Assembly: GCF_020177055.1 (NCBI RefSeq)
Contig: NZ_JAIQXT010000003.1
Coordinates: 1 to 64,000, forward strand
Reading direction: 5' to 3'
Length of the DNA stretch: 64,000 bases
From: Sphingomonas sp. R647
GTDB taxonomy: Bacteria > Pseudomonadota > Alphaproteobacteria > Sphingomonadales > Sphingomonadaceae
Of the stretch, positions 1 to 8,028 are shown in pieces. Within the stretch, counting starts at the first letter, position 1. Every line of letters begins with the position of its first letter. Made by a program: the position numbers and the translations under genes. The notes below the pieces were generated by a model. It was not told the origin of the DNA. It saw only the letters and a list, made by a program, of their open reading frames with translations, and did not search any database.

Positions 1-72
1 CCGGCCCGCTCCCCCACCCGGCCACCCAACGACAGTGTATTCTATGGGTGGCCGGGTGGGGGAGCGGGCCGG
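1..72. repeat. Perfect 28-bp inverted repeat (hairpin)
   Basis: Bases 1-28 and 45-72 are exact reverse complements separated by a 16-nt loop, giving a very stable GC-rich hairpin just past the stop codon of the minus-strand DUF2271 gene at 84. It may stop transcription of that gene, but any U-tract would lie outside the window, and no T-run follows on the plus strand. The arms could also be a dispersed palindromic repeat. Confidence 0.85.
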
Positions 73-83
73 TGCCGGGCGCG

Positions 84-587
84 TCAGCGCCTCACATTCA
101 AAACTACTGCGCCCAGCTCGGTCTTGCCGCTGGCGCGGGCGGTGCCGCCCTTGGGCAGCGAGAAGGGGATGCGGACCAGCTCGCGTCCGCCCACTTCACG
201 CGCGGCCTCGACCACCAGCGTGTAGTTGCCGGCACCCAGTTGCGGCTTGAAGCTGACCTTGTGCGTGCCTGGAGCCTTGGTCGCGCCGGTCACGCCGGCG
301 GCGGGAAAGCGCATCGTGCGGCCCGATGCGCGCCACCACTGGCGCACGTCGCGCAGCCACTTGGTGCCCTCATTGTTCTTGAGGTCGACGTCATACCACA
401 CCGACAAGGTCTGGGCCGGGCCGCCCTCCTTCTCGATCCACATCGCGACATAGGGGCGGTGATATTCGGCAACCGTCAGGCGCGGGATCGTGACCGAGAC
501 GTCGAGCGTCTGGGCGGCCGCCATCCCCGGCGCGAACAGGCCCGCGCCGAGCGCGGTGGCGGTCAATCCGGTTACGCGAAACTGCAT
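84..587 (-). CDS. DUF2271 domain-containing secreted protein
   Basis: A 167-aa protein with an N-terminal signal peptide (hydrophobic stretch to about residue 25, ending in AMAAAQ-like residues) followed by one domain of the DUF2271 type, recognised from the YHRPYVAMWIE segment, the KWLRDVRQWW segment and the GTHKV..PQLGAGNYTL core. It should be periplasmic. The family commonly sits beside PepSY-domain membrane proteins and flavin-transfer or iron-uptake genes, and here the PepSY protein lies 15 bases upstream in the same direction, so the two are very probably one transcript. The biochemical role of the family is not established; a periplasmic flavin- or iron-linked role is inferred from context only. 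Confidence 0.85.
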   Translation of the reverse strand: MQFRVTGLTATALGAGLFAPGMAAAQTLDVSVTIPRLTVAEYHRPYVAMWIEKEGGPAQTLSVWYDVDLKNNEGTKWLRDVRQWWRASGRTMRFPAAGVTGATKAPGTHKVSFKPQLGAGNYTLVVEAAREVGGRELVRIPFSLPKGGTARASGKTELGAVVLNVRR

Positions 588-602
588 GAGCGGCGGCTCC
601 CT

Positions 603-1250
603 TTAGATATGAATGAAGAAGATCGCGAGGATCGCGGGAATGACGAGGCCCGCCCCGACCAGCGGCCAGGTGCTCGGGCGGTTCTTCGAATGCATTTGCA
701 GCAGCACCAGCCCGGTCAGCGAAAACACGATGCAGGCGAGCACGAAGATGTCGATGAACCACTTCCACACCGTGCCGCTGTTGCGGCCCTTGTGCAGGTC
801 GTTGAGCCACGCGATCCAGCCGCGATTGGTGCTCTCGGTCGTCACCGCGCCGCTCGCCCGATCGATCGCGACCCAGCCATCGCCGCCGGGGCGGGGGAGG
901 GCGAGGTAGATTTCGTCCGCCGACCATTCGGCGTCGGCGCGGGCGTGTTTGATGTCGAGATTGCCCTCGACCCACTCCGCAACCGGCGCGGGTAGCGGCT
1001 TCTTGGTGTCGGCTGCGTCGTCAGGCTTGATCGCGGGCAGCAGCGGCGCGGGCAGCTGCGCGGCACGCTCGACCGTCTGCGGCGATCCCTCGATCTCGGC
1101 GGCATGGTTGAGCGTGAACCCGGTAACCGCGAACAGCAGCAGCCCGACCAGGCTGATCGCTGAACTGATCCAGTGCCACGTATGCAGCTGCTTCAGCCAA
1201 AAGGCCTTGCGGCTGCGCTTGGCGCGCGCGGTCGTGGTGGTTCCGTGCAT
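603..1250 (-). CDS. PepSY-associated TM helix protein
   Basis: A 215-aa inner-membrane protein. A charged N-terminus is followed by a first membrane helix (about residues 28-48, WISSAISLVGLLLFAVTGF), a periplasmic PepSY-like region (about 50-150), a second helix beginning around VWKWFIDIFVLACIVFSLTG and a third at the C-terminus. The WLNDLHKGR motif before the second helix is typical of PepSY_TM proteins. Relatives accompany ferric-siderophore receptors and periplasmic flavin or reductase systems. First gene of a two-gene operon with the DUF2271 gene. A palindromic AT-rich element upstream (1268-1310) could be an iron-responsive operator. Confidence 0.85.
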   Translation of the reverse strand: MHGTTTTARAKRSRKAFWLKQLHTWHWISSAISLVGLLLFAVTGFTLNHAAEIEGSPQTVERAAQLPAPLLPAIKPDDAADTKKPLPAPVAEWVEGNLDIKHARADAEWSADEIYLALPRPGGDGWVAIDRASGAVTTESTNRGWIAWLNDLHKGRNSGTVWKWFIDIFVLACIVFSLTGLVLLQMHSKNRPSTWPLVGAGLVIPAILAIFFIHI

Positions 1251-1267
1251 CGGGTTGGAGATGGCCT

Positions 1268-1310
1268 AATTGCGATTCGTTCGCAGCATTAGCGAGAGTG
1301 ATTCGCAATT
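1268..1310 (-). promoter_or_regulatory. Candidate Fur-type inverted repeat
   Basis: AATTGCGATTC (1268-1278) and GATTCGCAATT (1300-1310) form an inverted repeat with one mismatch, 18 bases upstream of the PepSY gene start at 1250. The TGATTCGCAATT half resembles alphaproteobacterial Fur-type sites, and the downstream genes are of a type often linked with iron uptake. The site call is inference. Confidence 0.35.
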
Positions 1311-1379
1311 ACAATCGGGCGCAGAGCCTTTGCGCTGGTGATCTTCTGCAAATCTGCGCTCAGCTGGCTGCGCCCTAAT

Positions 1380-1487
1380 CGTCACCCCCGCGAAAGCGGG
1401 GGCCCATCTCCCCAGCTATCCGCTCAATGCGCCGGTGCGGTGTGCCGATCTTGCAGGAGATGGGCCCCCGCTTTCGCGGGGGTGACG
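1380..1487. repeat. REP-like double palindrome
   Basis: Two 32-base arms (1380-1411 and 1456-1487) are exact reverse complements. Each arm also contains its own small hairpin, CCCCCGC-GAAA-GCGGGGG. The arm sequence is the kind of REP-like repeat that recurs widely in sphingomonad genomes. It lies just past the stop codon of the glutamate dehydrogenase gene, where such elements typically act as transcript 3' ends or stabilisers. Confidence 0.8.
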
Positions 1488-1541
1488 ACAGTGGACGTAC
1501 GAGGGATCGCGGTGCAGCGCCCGGTTGTAACCAGCTGAGCA

Positions 1542-4500
1542 TTACCGACCCAGCAACACCCGCGCCTGCCCGGCGATCTGCGCCAGCATCGCCGCATTCG
1601 GTGCCGGTGCCTTTTTCGCGCGCTCGACCAGCGCCACGAACTGCCCGACCCGTGCCGCATGTTCCGCCAGCCAGGTCTCGACCTCGGCGCGTGGATCCGT
1701 GCCGGTGCCGCGCGCGAGGAACTCGAGCCGCAATTGCTGGAAATCGCGCGCAAGGCCCGCGATCAGCAGCCGTTCCCACGGATCGCCCGCGACGATCCGC
1801 GCGGCGTTGGCCTGTGCCCAGTCCAGCCCCAGCGCCTGCCCGAGATGGGTGAACGCATGCGTCAGCTCGGTCTCGCCGATCCCGCGCCGCTGGCCCAGAT
1901 CGGCCAGGCCGACCGCGCCGTCGAGTTCGAAGATGCGGACGATCTTCGCCACCAAAGCCGTCGGCGCGCCCGCCGCCTCCAGCTGCGCGGCGATGCGGCC
2001 CGATTGCGCCAGCGCCTCTTCCTTCAGAAGCGTCTTGGCCTGGCGGTCGAGGCTGTCGATGCCCGGCTTCAGGCGGTGGAGCACCGCGCTGATATCCTCG
2101 CCCGGACGGCACACGCGCAACAGGTCGGCGATCTGCGATCGGGTGGCGACCGCGATCTCGTCGAACGCGGCGATCCGCGCGCTCTCGCTCATCGCCGCCG
2201 TCTCGATCTCTTCCCATAGCGGCTGCAGGCCGAACAGCCGCTCGGTCACCACGAACATCATCGCGATGTCGCGCAGCGATGCGCCTTCTTCCTCGGCCAG
2301 CTCAAACGGGTGCAGCACGCCGAGCCGGTTGACGATGCGGTTGGCGAGCTTGGTCGCGACGATCTCGCCGCGCAGGCGATGTTCGAGGATCGCGGTCTTG
2401 AACCGCTCCTGCATCGCCGTCGGGAAGGCGGTGATCAGGTCGCTCTCCAGTGCCGGGTCGAGGCCCAGCCCGCCGGTTTCGATCGCATCCTGTAGCGCTA
2501 GCTTGCTGGTCGCGAGCAGCACCGCGAGTTCGGGCCGGGTCAGCCCCGCGCCGTCCTGCGCCCGGCGCAGATATTCCTCATTGGTCGCCAGCCCCTCGAC
2601 CGCGCGGTCGAGCCGACCGCCGGCCTCAAGGATTTCGGTCAGCCGCACAAAGCTCGGCACCGCGACCGGCCCGTCATTCTCGAGGAACGACAAAGCCAGC
2701 GTTTGCAGGCGGTTATCCTCCAGCACCAGATGTGCGACATCGTCGGTCATCGCCGGCAACAGGATGTTGCGATCGGCGATGTCGAGCCGACCCTCGATCA
2801 CCTCACGGTTGAGCGCGATCTTGATGTTGACCTCATTATCCGAACAATCGACGCCCGCCGAATTGTCGATGAAGTCGGTGTTGATCCGCCCGCCGCGCAT
2901 CGAAAAGGCGATGCGCGCCGCCTGCGTGACGCCCAGATTCGCACCCTCGCCGATTGCACGCGCGCGCATGTCCTCGGCATTGACGCGCAGGCGATCGTTG
3001 GCGGGATCACCCACCTCGATATGCGCCTCGGCGGCAGCCTTCACATAGGTGCCGATGCCGCCGAACCAGACCAGATCGACCGGTGCCTTGAGGATCGCGG
3101 AGATCAGCGCGTTCGGCTCCATCTCTTCCGCCTCGATGCCGAGCGCCTCGCGCACCTGCGGGGTCAGCTTGATCGACTTCTCCGACCGCGCGAACACGCC
3201 GCCGCCGCTGGAGATCAGCGCAGGATCATAGTCCGCCCAGCTCGACCGGGGCAGGTTGAACATCCGCTCACGCTCGGCCCAGCTTGCCGCCGGATCGGGA
3301 TCGGGGTCGAGGAAGATGTGGCGATGGTCGAACGCCGCGACCAGCTTGATCGCCTTGGACAACAGCATGCCGTTGCCGAACACGTCGCCCGACATATCGC
3401 CGCAACCCGCGACGCGGATCGTGTCGGTCTGGACGTCGGTGCCCATCTCCAGGAAATGGCGCTGGACGCTGATCCACGCGCCCTTGGCGGTGATGCCCAT
3501 CGCCTTGTGGTCGTACCCGACTGACCCGCCGCTGGCGAAAGCATCGCCCAGCCAGAAGCCGCGTTCGATCGCGATCGCGTTGGCAACGTCGCTGAAGGTC
3601 GCGGTGCCCTTGTCCGCGGCGACCACGAAATAGGGGTCTTCCCCGTCATGGATCACGACGCTGTCGGGATGCACCACCGCGCCGCTGACGATGTTGTCGG
3701 TGATCGACAGCAGCGAGCGGATGAAGATGCGGTAGCTTTCCTTGCCTTCTTCGAACCACGCATCGCGGTCGATGGTGGGGGAGGGGAGCTGCTTGGGATA
3801 AAAGCCGCCCTTGGCGCCGGTCGGCACGATCACCGCGTTCTTGACGCGCTGCGCCTTCATCAAGCCGAGGATCTCGGTGCGGAAATCGTCGCGCCGGTCG
3901 GACCAGCGCAGGCCGCCGCGCGCGACCGGGCCTGCGCGCAGATGGATGCCCTCGACGCGGGGGCTGTACACCCAGATCTCGCGCCATGGCAGCGGCGCGG
4001 GCAGGTTTGGCACGCGGCTGCTGTCCATCTTGAACGCCAGCGCTTCAGCGGCGGCCGGGGCAAAGGCATTGGTGCGCAGCGTCGCGCGGATCACTCCGGA
4101 AATCGCACGCAGGATGCGGTCGTCGTCGATCGCACTGACCGCGTCGAGGCCCGCCGCGATCGCTGCATCGGCGGCGGCGATGGCTGCCGCACTGTCCTTC
4201 GCGCGCGCCGGATCATGCGCGGCGGCAAAGCGATCGACCAGCGCGGTCGCGACCGCAGGCGCGCGGCGCAGCGCCTCGACCACGGTGACGAGGCCATAGG
4301 ACAGGCCGGTCTGGCGCAGGTAACGGAACCACGCGCGCAGCAGTACCACCGATGCCGGGGCCAGCCCCGCCTCGACGATCAGCCGGTTGAACGCGTCATT
4401 CTCCGCACGCATTTCGAGCACGGCGGCAATCGCGCCCTCGACCGTCGCCGTGTCACCCTTCAGCGTCCCGCCACCGGGCAGCTCGACCTCGAAATCATGG

Positions 4501-6158
4501 ATATAGGCGTCGGCATCGCCCGCCAGCGCGGTCGGCAGTTCCTCGATCACGCGGAACCCGAAATTCTCGAACACCGGCACCGCGTCGGACAGCGGCAGCG
4601 GCCCGCCGAGGCGATACAGCTTGATCCGCAGCTTGCCGTCCTGCGGATAGATTCGCACCGAACGGGCATCGGCATTGGCCAGCCCGGCGATCGGCACGAT
4701 GTCGCGCGCCGCCTCTTCGGGCGCATTGCCGTTGCGATAGCCGAACGGGAAACAGGGGGCATAACGCAGCGCCAGCCGTGCCGCGCGCGCCGGGGTCGCG
4801 CCATCCTCACGCAAGGCATGCTCGACTGCAGGCAGCCAGCCGCGCACCATCCGCTCCAGCTCGACATCGAGCGCGGCGGCATCGGGCATGCGCCCGTCAT
4901 TGCGCAGATCGAGCGTGTAGCGCAGCAGCGCGACCGGCCCGTCTTCCAGCGCGATCGACCAGCTGAGCAGCGAGGCATTGGCGCGCGCCTCCAGCATCTC
5001 GCCAATCGCGACGCGGCGGCCGGTCGAGACGTCGTCGCGCGGCAGCCACACGAACGCGAAGAGATGGCGGCCCAGCGCGCTGCAGATCAGCACCAGCTTG
5101 GGCCGTGGGCGATCGGTCACCGACATCGCTGTGAGCGCGATTTCCTCCAGCGCTGCGCTGGGGAAGGCGGTGGTCAGGTCATGCGGCAGCCCGCTCAACG
5201 CGTGCGCCAGCGCCTTGCCGGTATGGCCGCGCGGGTCGAAGCCGAACTTGGTCTCGAGGCTGGCGATGCGCGAGCGCAGGATCGGCACCTCATCCGGGGT
5301 CGAATGCAGCGCGGCGCTGGTCCACAGGCCGGCATGGACCGACAGGCCGGTAACCTTCGGCCCATCCCGCAACGGCACCAGCACCAGATCGAGCGGCGCA
5401 CGGCGATGCACGGTCGAAATGAAGTTCGATTTGAGCAGCAAGGGCGGCTGTCCGCCCTGTTCGAACCATTCGACCGCCAGCTGGCGCGACGCTTCGGCCA
5501 GCAGCGGCGTGTCGAGATCGACGCGGCAGATGCCCGCCGCATCGGTGACGCTGCCGTCGCGATGCCAGGTCTCATGCCCAACCAGCGTCATGCTGCCGCC
5601 CTGGAACCAACGCAGCAGCGCCGCCCCTTCCGCATCGGGAACACGGTTGGCGTCGTCGTTCATCGCGCGGCGCAACTCGGTCCAGTCGGTTACGGCCGCG
5701 CGGACATGGGCAAGGTTGCGTTCGAGATCGCGGACCAGGCCGGTGCGGTCGCGCGCATCGGCGCGCTCCATCTCGATATAGACCATCGATTCGCGCGAGC
5801 CGCCGCTGCCGATCCCGGCCAGCGTGCCATCGCCCGCGCGTTCGACTGCGACGACCGGATGGATGATCCGCCGGATCGCGATGTCGTGTGCGGCGATCGT
5901 CGCCGCGATCGAATCGACCAGGAAGGGCATGTCGTCATTGACGACTGCGAGCCGCATCGCGCGGCTGTCCTCACCCAGGCCAGTTTCGAGCGCCACCCCC
6001 GGCGTGCCGGGCGCGCGCGTCGCCGCGGCCTCCGCCACGAACCTTGCGGCCGCGGCGCGGGCGGTGTCGTCGAACCCCTCCAGCTCCCCCGGCAGGGCCC
6101 CATCGGTGAGGCGCGCATGCAGCGCCTCGGCGAGCGACTTGATCGGCGTCTTGCTCAT
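1542..6158 (-). CDS. gdhB: NAD-specific glutamate dehydrogenase (large, GDH-180 type)
   Basis: A 1538-aa protein matching the very large NAD-dependent glutamate dehydrogenases (about 1,550-1,650 aa) in length and motifs. It converts glutamate to 2-oxoglutarate and ammonium with NAD+, feeding amino-acid carbon into the TCA cycle. The N-terminal half carries ACT-like regulatory segments. The catalytic part follows at about residue 770 onward, with TGAKGGFYPKQLP (substrate-binding lysine region), the VAGCGDMSGDVFGNG motif, DPDPDPAASW and WFGGIGTYVKA, all characteristic of this class. The start at 6158 has GCGGAG just upstream. It is monocistronic, with a REP-like palindrome behind its stop codon. 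Confidence 0.95.
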   Translation of the reverse strand: MSKTPIKSLAEALHARLTDGALPGELEGFDDTARAAAARFVAEAAATRAPGTPGVALETGLGEDSRAMRLAVVNDDMPFLVDSIAATIAAHDIAIRRIIHPVVAVERAGDGTLAGIGSGGSRESMVYIEMERADARDRTGLVRDLERNLAHVRAAVTDWTELRRAMNDDANRVPDAEGAALLRWFQGGSMTLVGHETWHRDGSVTDAAGICRVDLDTPLLAEASRQLAVEWFEQGGQPPLLLKSNFISTVHRRAPLDLVLVPLRDGPKVTGLSVHAGLWTSAALHSTPDEVPILRSRIASLETKFGFDPRGHTGKALAHALSGLPHDLTTAFPSAALEEIALTAMSVTDRPRPKLVLICSALGRHLFAFVWLPRDDVSTGRRVAIGEMLEARANASLLSWSIALEDGPVALLRYTLDLRNDGRMPDAAALDVELERMVRGWLPAVEHALREDGATPARAARLALRYAPCFPFGYRNGNAPEEAARDIVPIAGLANADARSVRIYPQDGKLRIKLYRLGGPLPLSDAVPVFENFGFRVIEELPTALAGDADAYIHDFEVELPGGGTLKGDTATVEGAIAAVLEMRAENDAFNRLIVEAGLAPASVVLLRAWFRYLRQTGLSYGLVTVVEALRRAPAVATALVDRFAAAHDPARAKDSAAAIAAADAAIAAGLDAVSAIDDDRILRAISGVIRATLRTNAFAPAAAEALAFKMDSSRVPNLPAPLPWREIWVYSPRVEGIHLRAGPVARGGLRWSDRRDDFRTEILGLMKAQRVKNAVIVPTGAKGGFYPKQLPSPTIDRDAWFEEGKESYRIFIRSLLSITDNIVSGAVVHPDSVVIHDGEDPYFVVAADKGTATFSDVANAIAIERGFWLGDAFASGGSVGYDHKAMGITAKGAWISVQRHFLEMGTDVQTDTIRVAGCGDMSGDVFGNGMLLSKAIKLVAAFDHRHIFLDPDPDPAASWAERERMFNLPRSSWADYDPALISSGGGVFARSEKSIKLTPQVREALGIEAEEMEPNALISAILKAPVDLVWFGGIGTYVKAAAEAHIEVGDPANDRLRVNAEDMRARAIGEGANLGVTQAARIAFSMRGGRINTDFIDNSAGVDCSDNEVNIKIALNREVIEGRLDIADRNILLPAMTDDVAHLVLEDNRLQTLALSFLENDGPVAVPSFVRLTEILEAGGRLDRAVEGLATNEEYLRRAQDGAGLTRPELAVLLATSKLALQDAIETGGLGLDPALESDLITAFPTAMQERFKTAILEHRLRGEIVATKLANRIVNRLGVLHPFELAEEEGASLRDIAMMFVVTERLFGLQPLWEEIETAAMSESARIAAFDEIAVATRSQIADLLRVCRPGEDISAVLHRLKPGIDSLDRQAKTLLKEEALAQSGRIAAQLEAAGAPTALVAKIVRIFELDGAVGLADLGQRRGIGETELTHAFTHLGQALGLDWAQANAARIVAGDPWERLLIAGLARDFQQLRLEFLARGTGTDPRAEVETWLAEHAARVGQFVALVERAKKAPAPNAAMLAQIAGQARVLLGR

Positions 6159-6257
6159 GGCTCCGCGCTATGCGCCCGTGTGCGGCGCGGCTCAAGACTT
6201 GCTGCACCGCACAGTAACATTTGAGACTAAATTGCCGGGATAGCGGTACCGAAGCAC

Positions 6258-6302
6258 AAAAAAATGCGCGCGAACCGGTCATTTTGACCGTGTTCGCGCG
6301 CA
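6258..6302 (-). terminator. Rho-independent terminator
   Basis: On the minus strand, just past the stop of the PAS gene at 6336, a stem (TGCGCGCGAAC ... GTTCGCGCGCA, 6265-6302, with an inner GGTCA/TGACC stem) is followed by seven T (6258-6264). This is a classic intrinsic terminator. Confidence 0.9.
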
Positions 6303-6335
6303 GCTTGGGAGAAGGCTTCAGGAAGGATCAGGGCT

Positions 6336-7622
6336 TCATGCGGCGGCCTTGCGCAGCGCACGGTTGGACAGCGCGGCGTCGTCCTCGATCCGCGCGACGA
6401 TATCGAGTTCGCCATCGGCGCCCGCACGCGCGAGCAGCAGGACGAATTCCTCCGCGCCGGCGGCCATCTGGACATGCGCGATCGCGGGGCGCGCGCGCAG
6501 CTCGGCGCGGACCTGATCGAACAGGTCGGGCTGGGGCGCGGGCTTGCGCAGCGCGCGCTCGGCCTTGACGATCCCCTTGATGCCGCCCTCGGTGGCGCTG
6601 ATGAACGCGTCGAGCCCGCCCTCGACGATGTCGTGGCGGCGCGCGTGGCTCATCACTGCGGCGAATTCGGTCAGGCGGGTCTTGTCGTAATCAGCGCCGA
6701 AGACGAGCTTGGCGGCGGCGGTCATCGGCGCGCGCGCCTGTACCGCGATCCCCGCATCGGCAAGCAGTTCGGCATAGTCCTCCGCTTCGGTTTCCGAGGC
6801 GCGAGCGAAATCATAGGCGCGTGACAAGGCGCGGTAGAGCGACGAGCGGCTGCGCGTATCGGCTGCGCGCGCCGCCGCAGCGGTCTCGCGCGCGATCAGC
6901 AGGCGATCGGCCAGCGATTCGGGGGCGGGCAGGTCGACGGTGTCGAGCACGTGCTCGGGCTCTGGCTCCGCGCTTTCGCCAAAGCCGGCGCTGGGACCAT
7001 CGGCCCAGACCGGGGCGGATGCGGCCGGGGCGGGCGCGGTGCGACGCGCTTCCTCGACCTCGCGCTCCAGCCGCGCCTGGGTTTCGGCGTCGACCAGTTC
7101 CTTCCAGTTGATCACGCCATAGATGAAGTCGATCGTGTCCTCGTCGGACGAGAACGGCATCAGGATACCGCGATACAGCGTATTGTGGCCGCGCTGGCCC
7201 ACGAACTCGGCTTCGAAGCCGATCGGCGCGCGGTTGGCGATGATCTGGAGATAATGGTCGGTCAGGCGCGAGAGCAGCGAGCGGCTGGGCACTTCGCCGA
7301 CATGGGTGATGTCGCTGGTGACCCCGCATTCTCCGCGCAGCGACATGCCGAGATAGCGAATCGCCGGATTTTCGACGCCCTTGCTGAAATCGAGCAGCAC
7401 GCTGTGCGGTCCGAAATCGGCGATATTGCCCGGATCGAGATCCTCGATCGACGGATAGGCGCGACCGTGCAGCAGCGAAACCCAGTGATTATAGGCGCGC
7501 ACATGCATGCGCCGCTCGTCCGAGCCGATCGAAAGGCGATGCGCGTCGTGCGCCGAATCACTGACGCCGGTGTCGCCATGATCGGTGTCGGGGCGGTCAT
7601 CGAGTCCGCGGGCGGTGTCCAT
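6336..7622 (-). CDS. PAS domain-containing protein (PAS_5 type)
   Basis: I place the start at 7622 (MDTARGLDD), giving 428 aa, because GGAG lies 7 bases upstream; the open frame continues to 7802 without coding character. Residues about 30-170 form a PAS_5-like sensor domain (YNHWVSLLHGRAYPSIEDLD, FSKGVENPAIRYLG, GVINWKEL). A charged, alanine-rich linker follows, then a helical C-terminal region. No output domain (kinase, GGDEF, HTH) is visible, so it may be an adaptor or scaffold sensing protein. It is transcribed alone toward a strong terminator. Similar proteins are a standard single-copy gene of sphingomonads; the ligand is unknown. Confidence 0.8.
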   Translation of the reverse strand: MDTARGLDDRPDTDHGDTGVSDSAHDAHRLSIGSDERRMHVRAYNHWVSLLHGRAYPSIEDLDPGNIADFGPHSVLLDFSKGVENPAIRYLGMSLRGECGVTSDITHVGEVPSRSLLSRLTDHYLQIIANRAPIGFEAEFVGQRGHNTLYRGILMPFSSDEDTIDFIYGVINWKELVDAETQARLEREVEEARRTAPAPAASAPVWADGPSAGFGESAEPEPEHVLDTVDLPAPESLADRLLIARETAAAARAADTRSRSSLYRALSRAYDFARASETEAEDYAELLADAGIAVQARAPMTAAAKLVFGADYDKTRLTEFAAVMSHARRHDIVEGGLDAFISATEGGIKGIVKAERALRKPAPQPDLFDQVRAELRARPAIAHVQMAAGAEEFVLLLARAGADGELDIVARIEDDAALSNRALRKAAA

Positions 7623-7802
7623 GCGCATGCTCCACAGAGGGAAGTAACCCTCGATCGCACCGACTCTGCGCCGCATGTGGTAAACACCGCGTAAAGGCGC
7701 CCAATCGTCAAATCCCGCGCGGATAACGCTTCGGCAACGCTTGTCAGCTACCAACAAGGCTGATAAGCGCCGCCACCTTCCCCGGCTGCGCACGCCGGGC
7801 AC

Positions 7803-7878
7803 GCCGCTTTAGCTCAGTTGGTAGAGCATCGCATTCGTAATGCGGGGGTCACAGGTTCGAGTCCTGTAAGCGGCACCA
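7803..7878 (+). tRNA. tRNA-Thr (anticodon CGT)
   Basis: A full cloverleaf is visible: acceptor GCCGCTT/AAGCGGC, D-stem GCTC/GAGC, anticodon stem TCGCA/TGCGG around loop TTCGTAA (anticodon CGT, reading ACG), T-arm ACAGG-TTCGAGT-CCTGT, discriminator A and an encoded CCA (7876-7878). A tyrosine integrase gene begins about 150 bases downstream in the same direction, so the 3' half of this tRNA is the probable attachment site of an island. Confidence 0.97.
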
Positions 7879-7966
7879 GTCCATACCGTGAACAAGGCTA
7901 GAAAACCGCAGAAATCTGCGGTAAACTGGCTATCGGCGGTCCCGCGAAATCTCATTATGTTCCGCC

Positions 7967-8028
7967 GTGGCCCACTCAAAAGGGGCCACGAATCATGGGG
8001 CCACGAACGGTGCAGGAGGCGTGGCCCC
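7967..8028 (+). promoter_or_regulatory. GTGGCCCC repeat cluster before the integrase
   Basis: GGGGCCACGAA occurs twice as a direct repeat (7982-7992, 7997-8007), flanked by inverted copies GTGGCCC (7967-7973) and GTGGCCCC (8021-8028) that end against the integrase start codon. Such clustered repeats between attL and int are plausible arm-type or autoregulatory binding sites for the recombinase. A ribosome binding site AGGAGG (8014-8019) lies inside the cluster. Confidence 0.45.

Noticed and set aside
48..995. Long plus-strand open frame opposite the DUF2271 and PepSY genes
   Set aside because: Low-complexity Arg/Ala/His-rich product typical of antisense frames in high-GC DNA; the opposite strand has clear families.
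3648..6224. 858-codon plus-strand frame opposite glutamate dehydrogenase
   Set aside because: Shadow of a well-supported 1538-aa gene; no recognisable motif and biased Arg/His/Gln composition.
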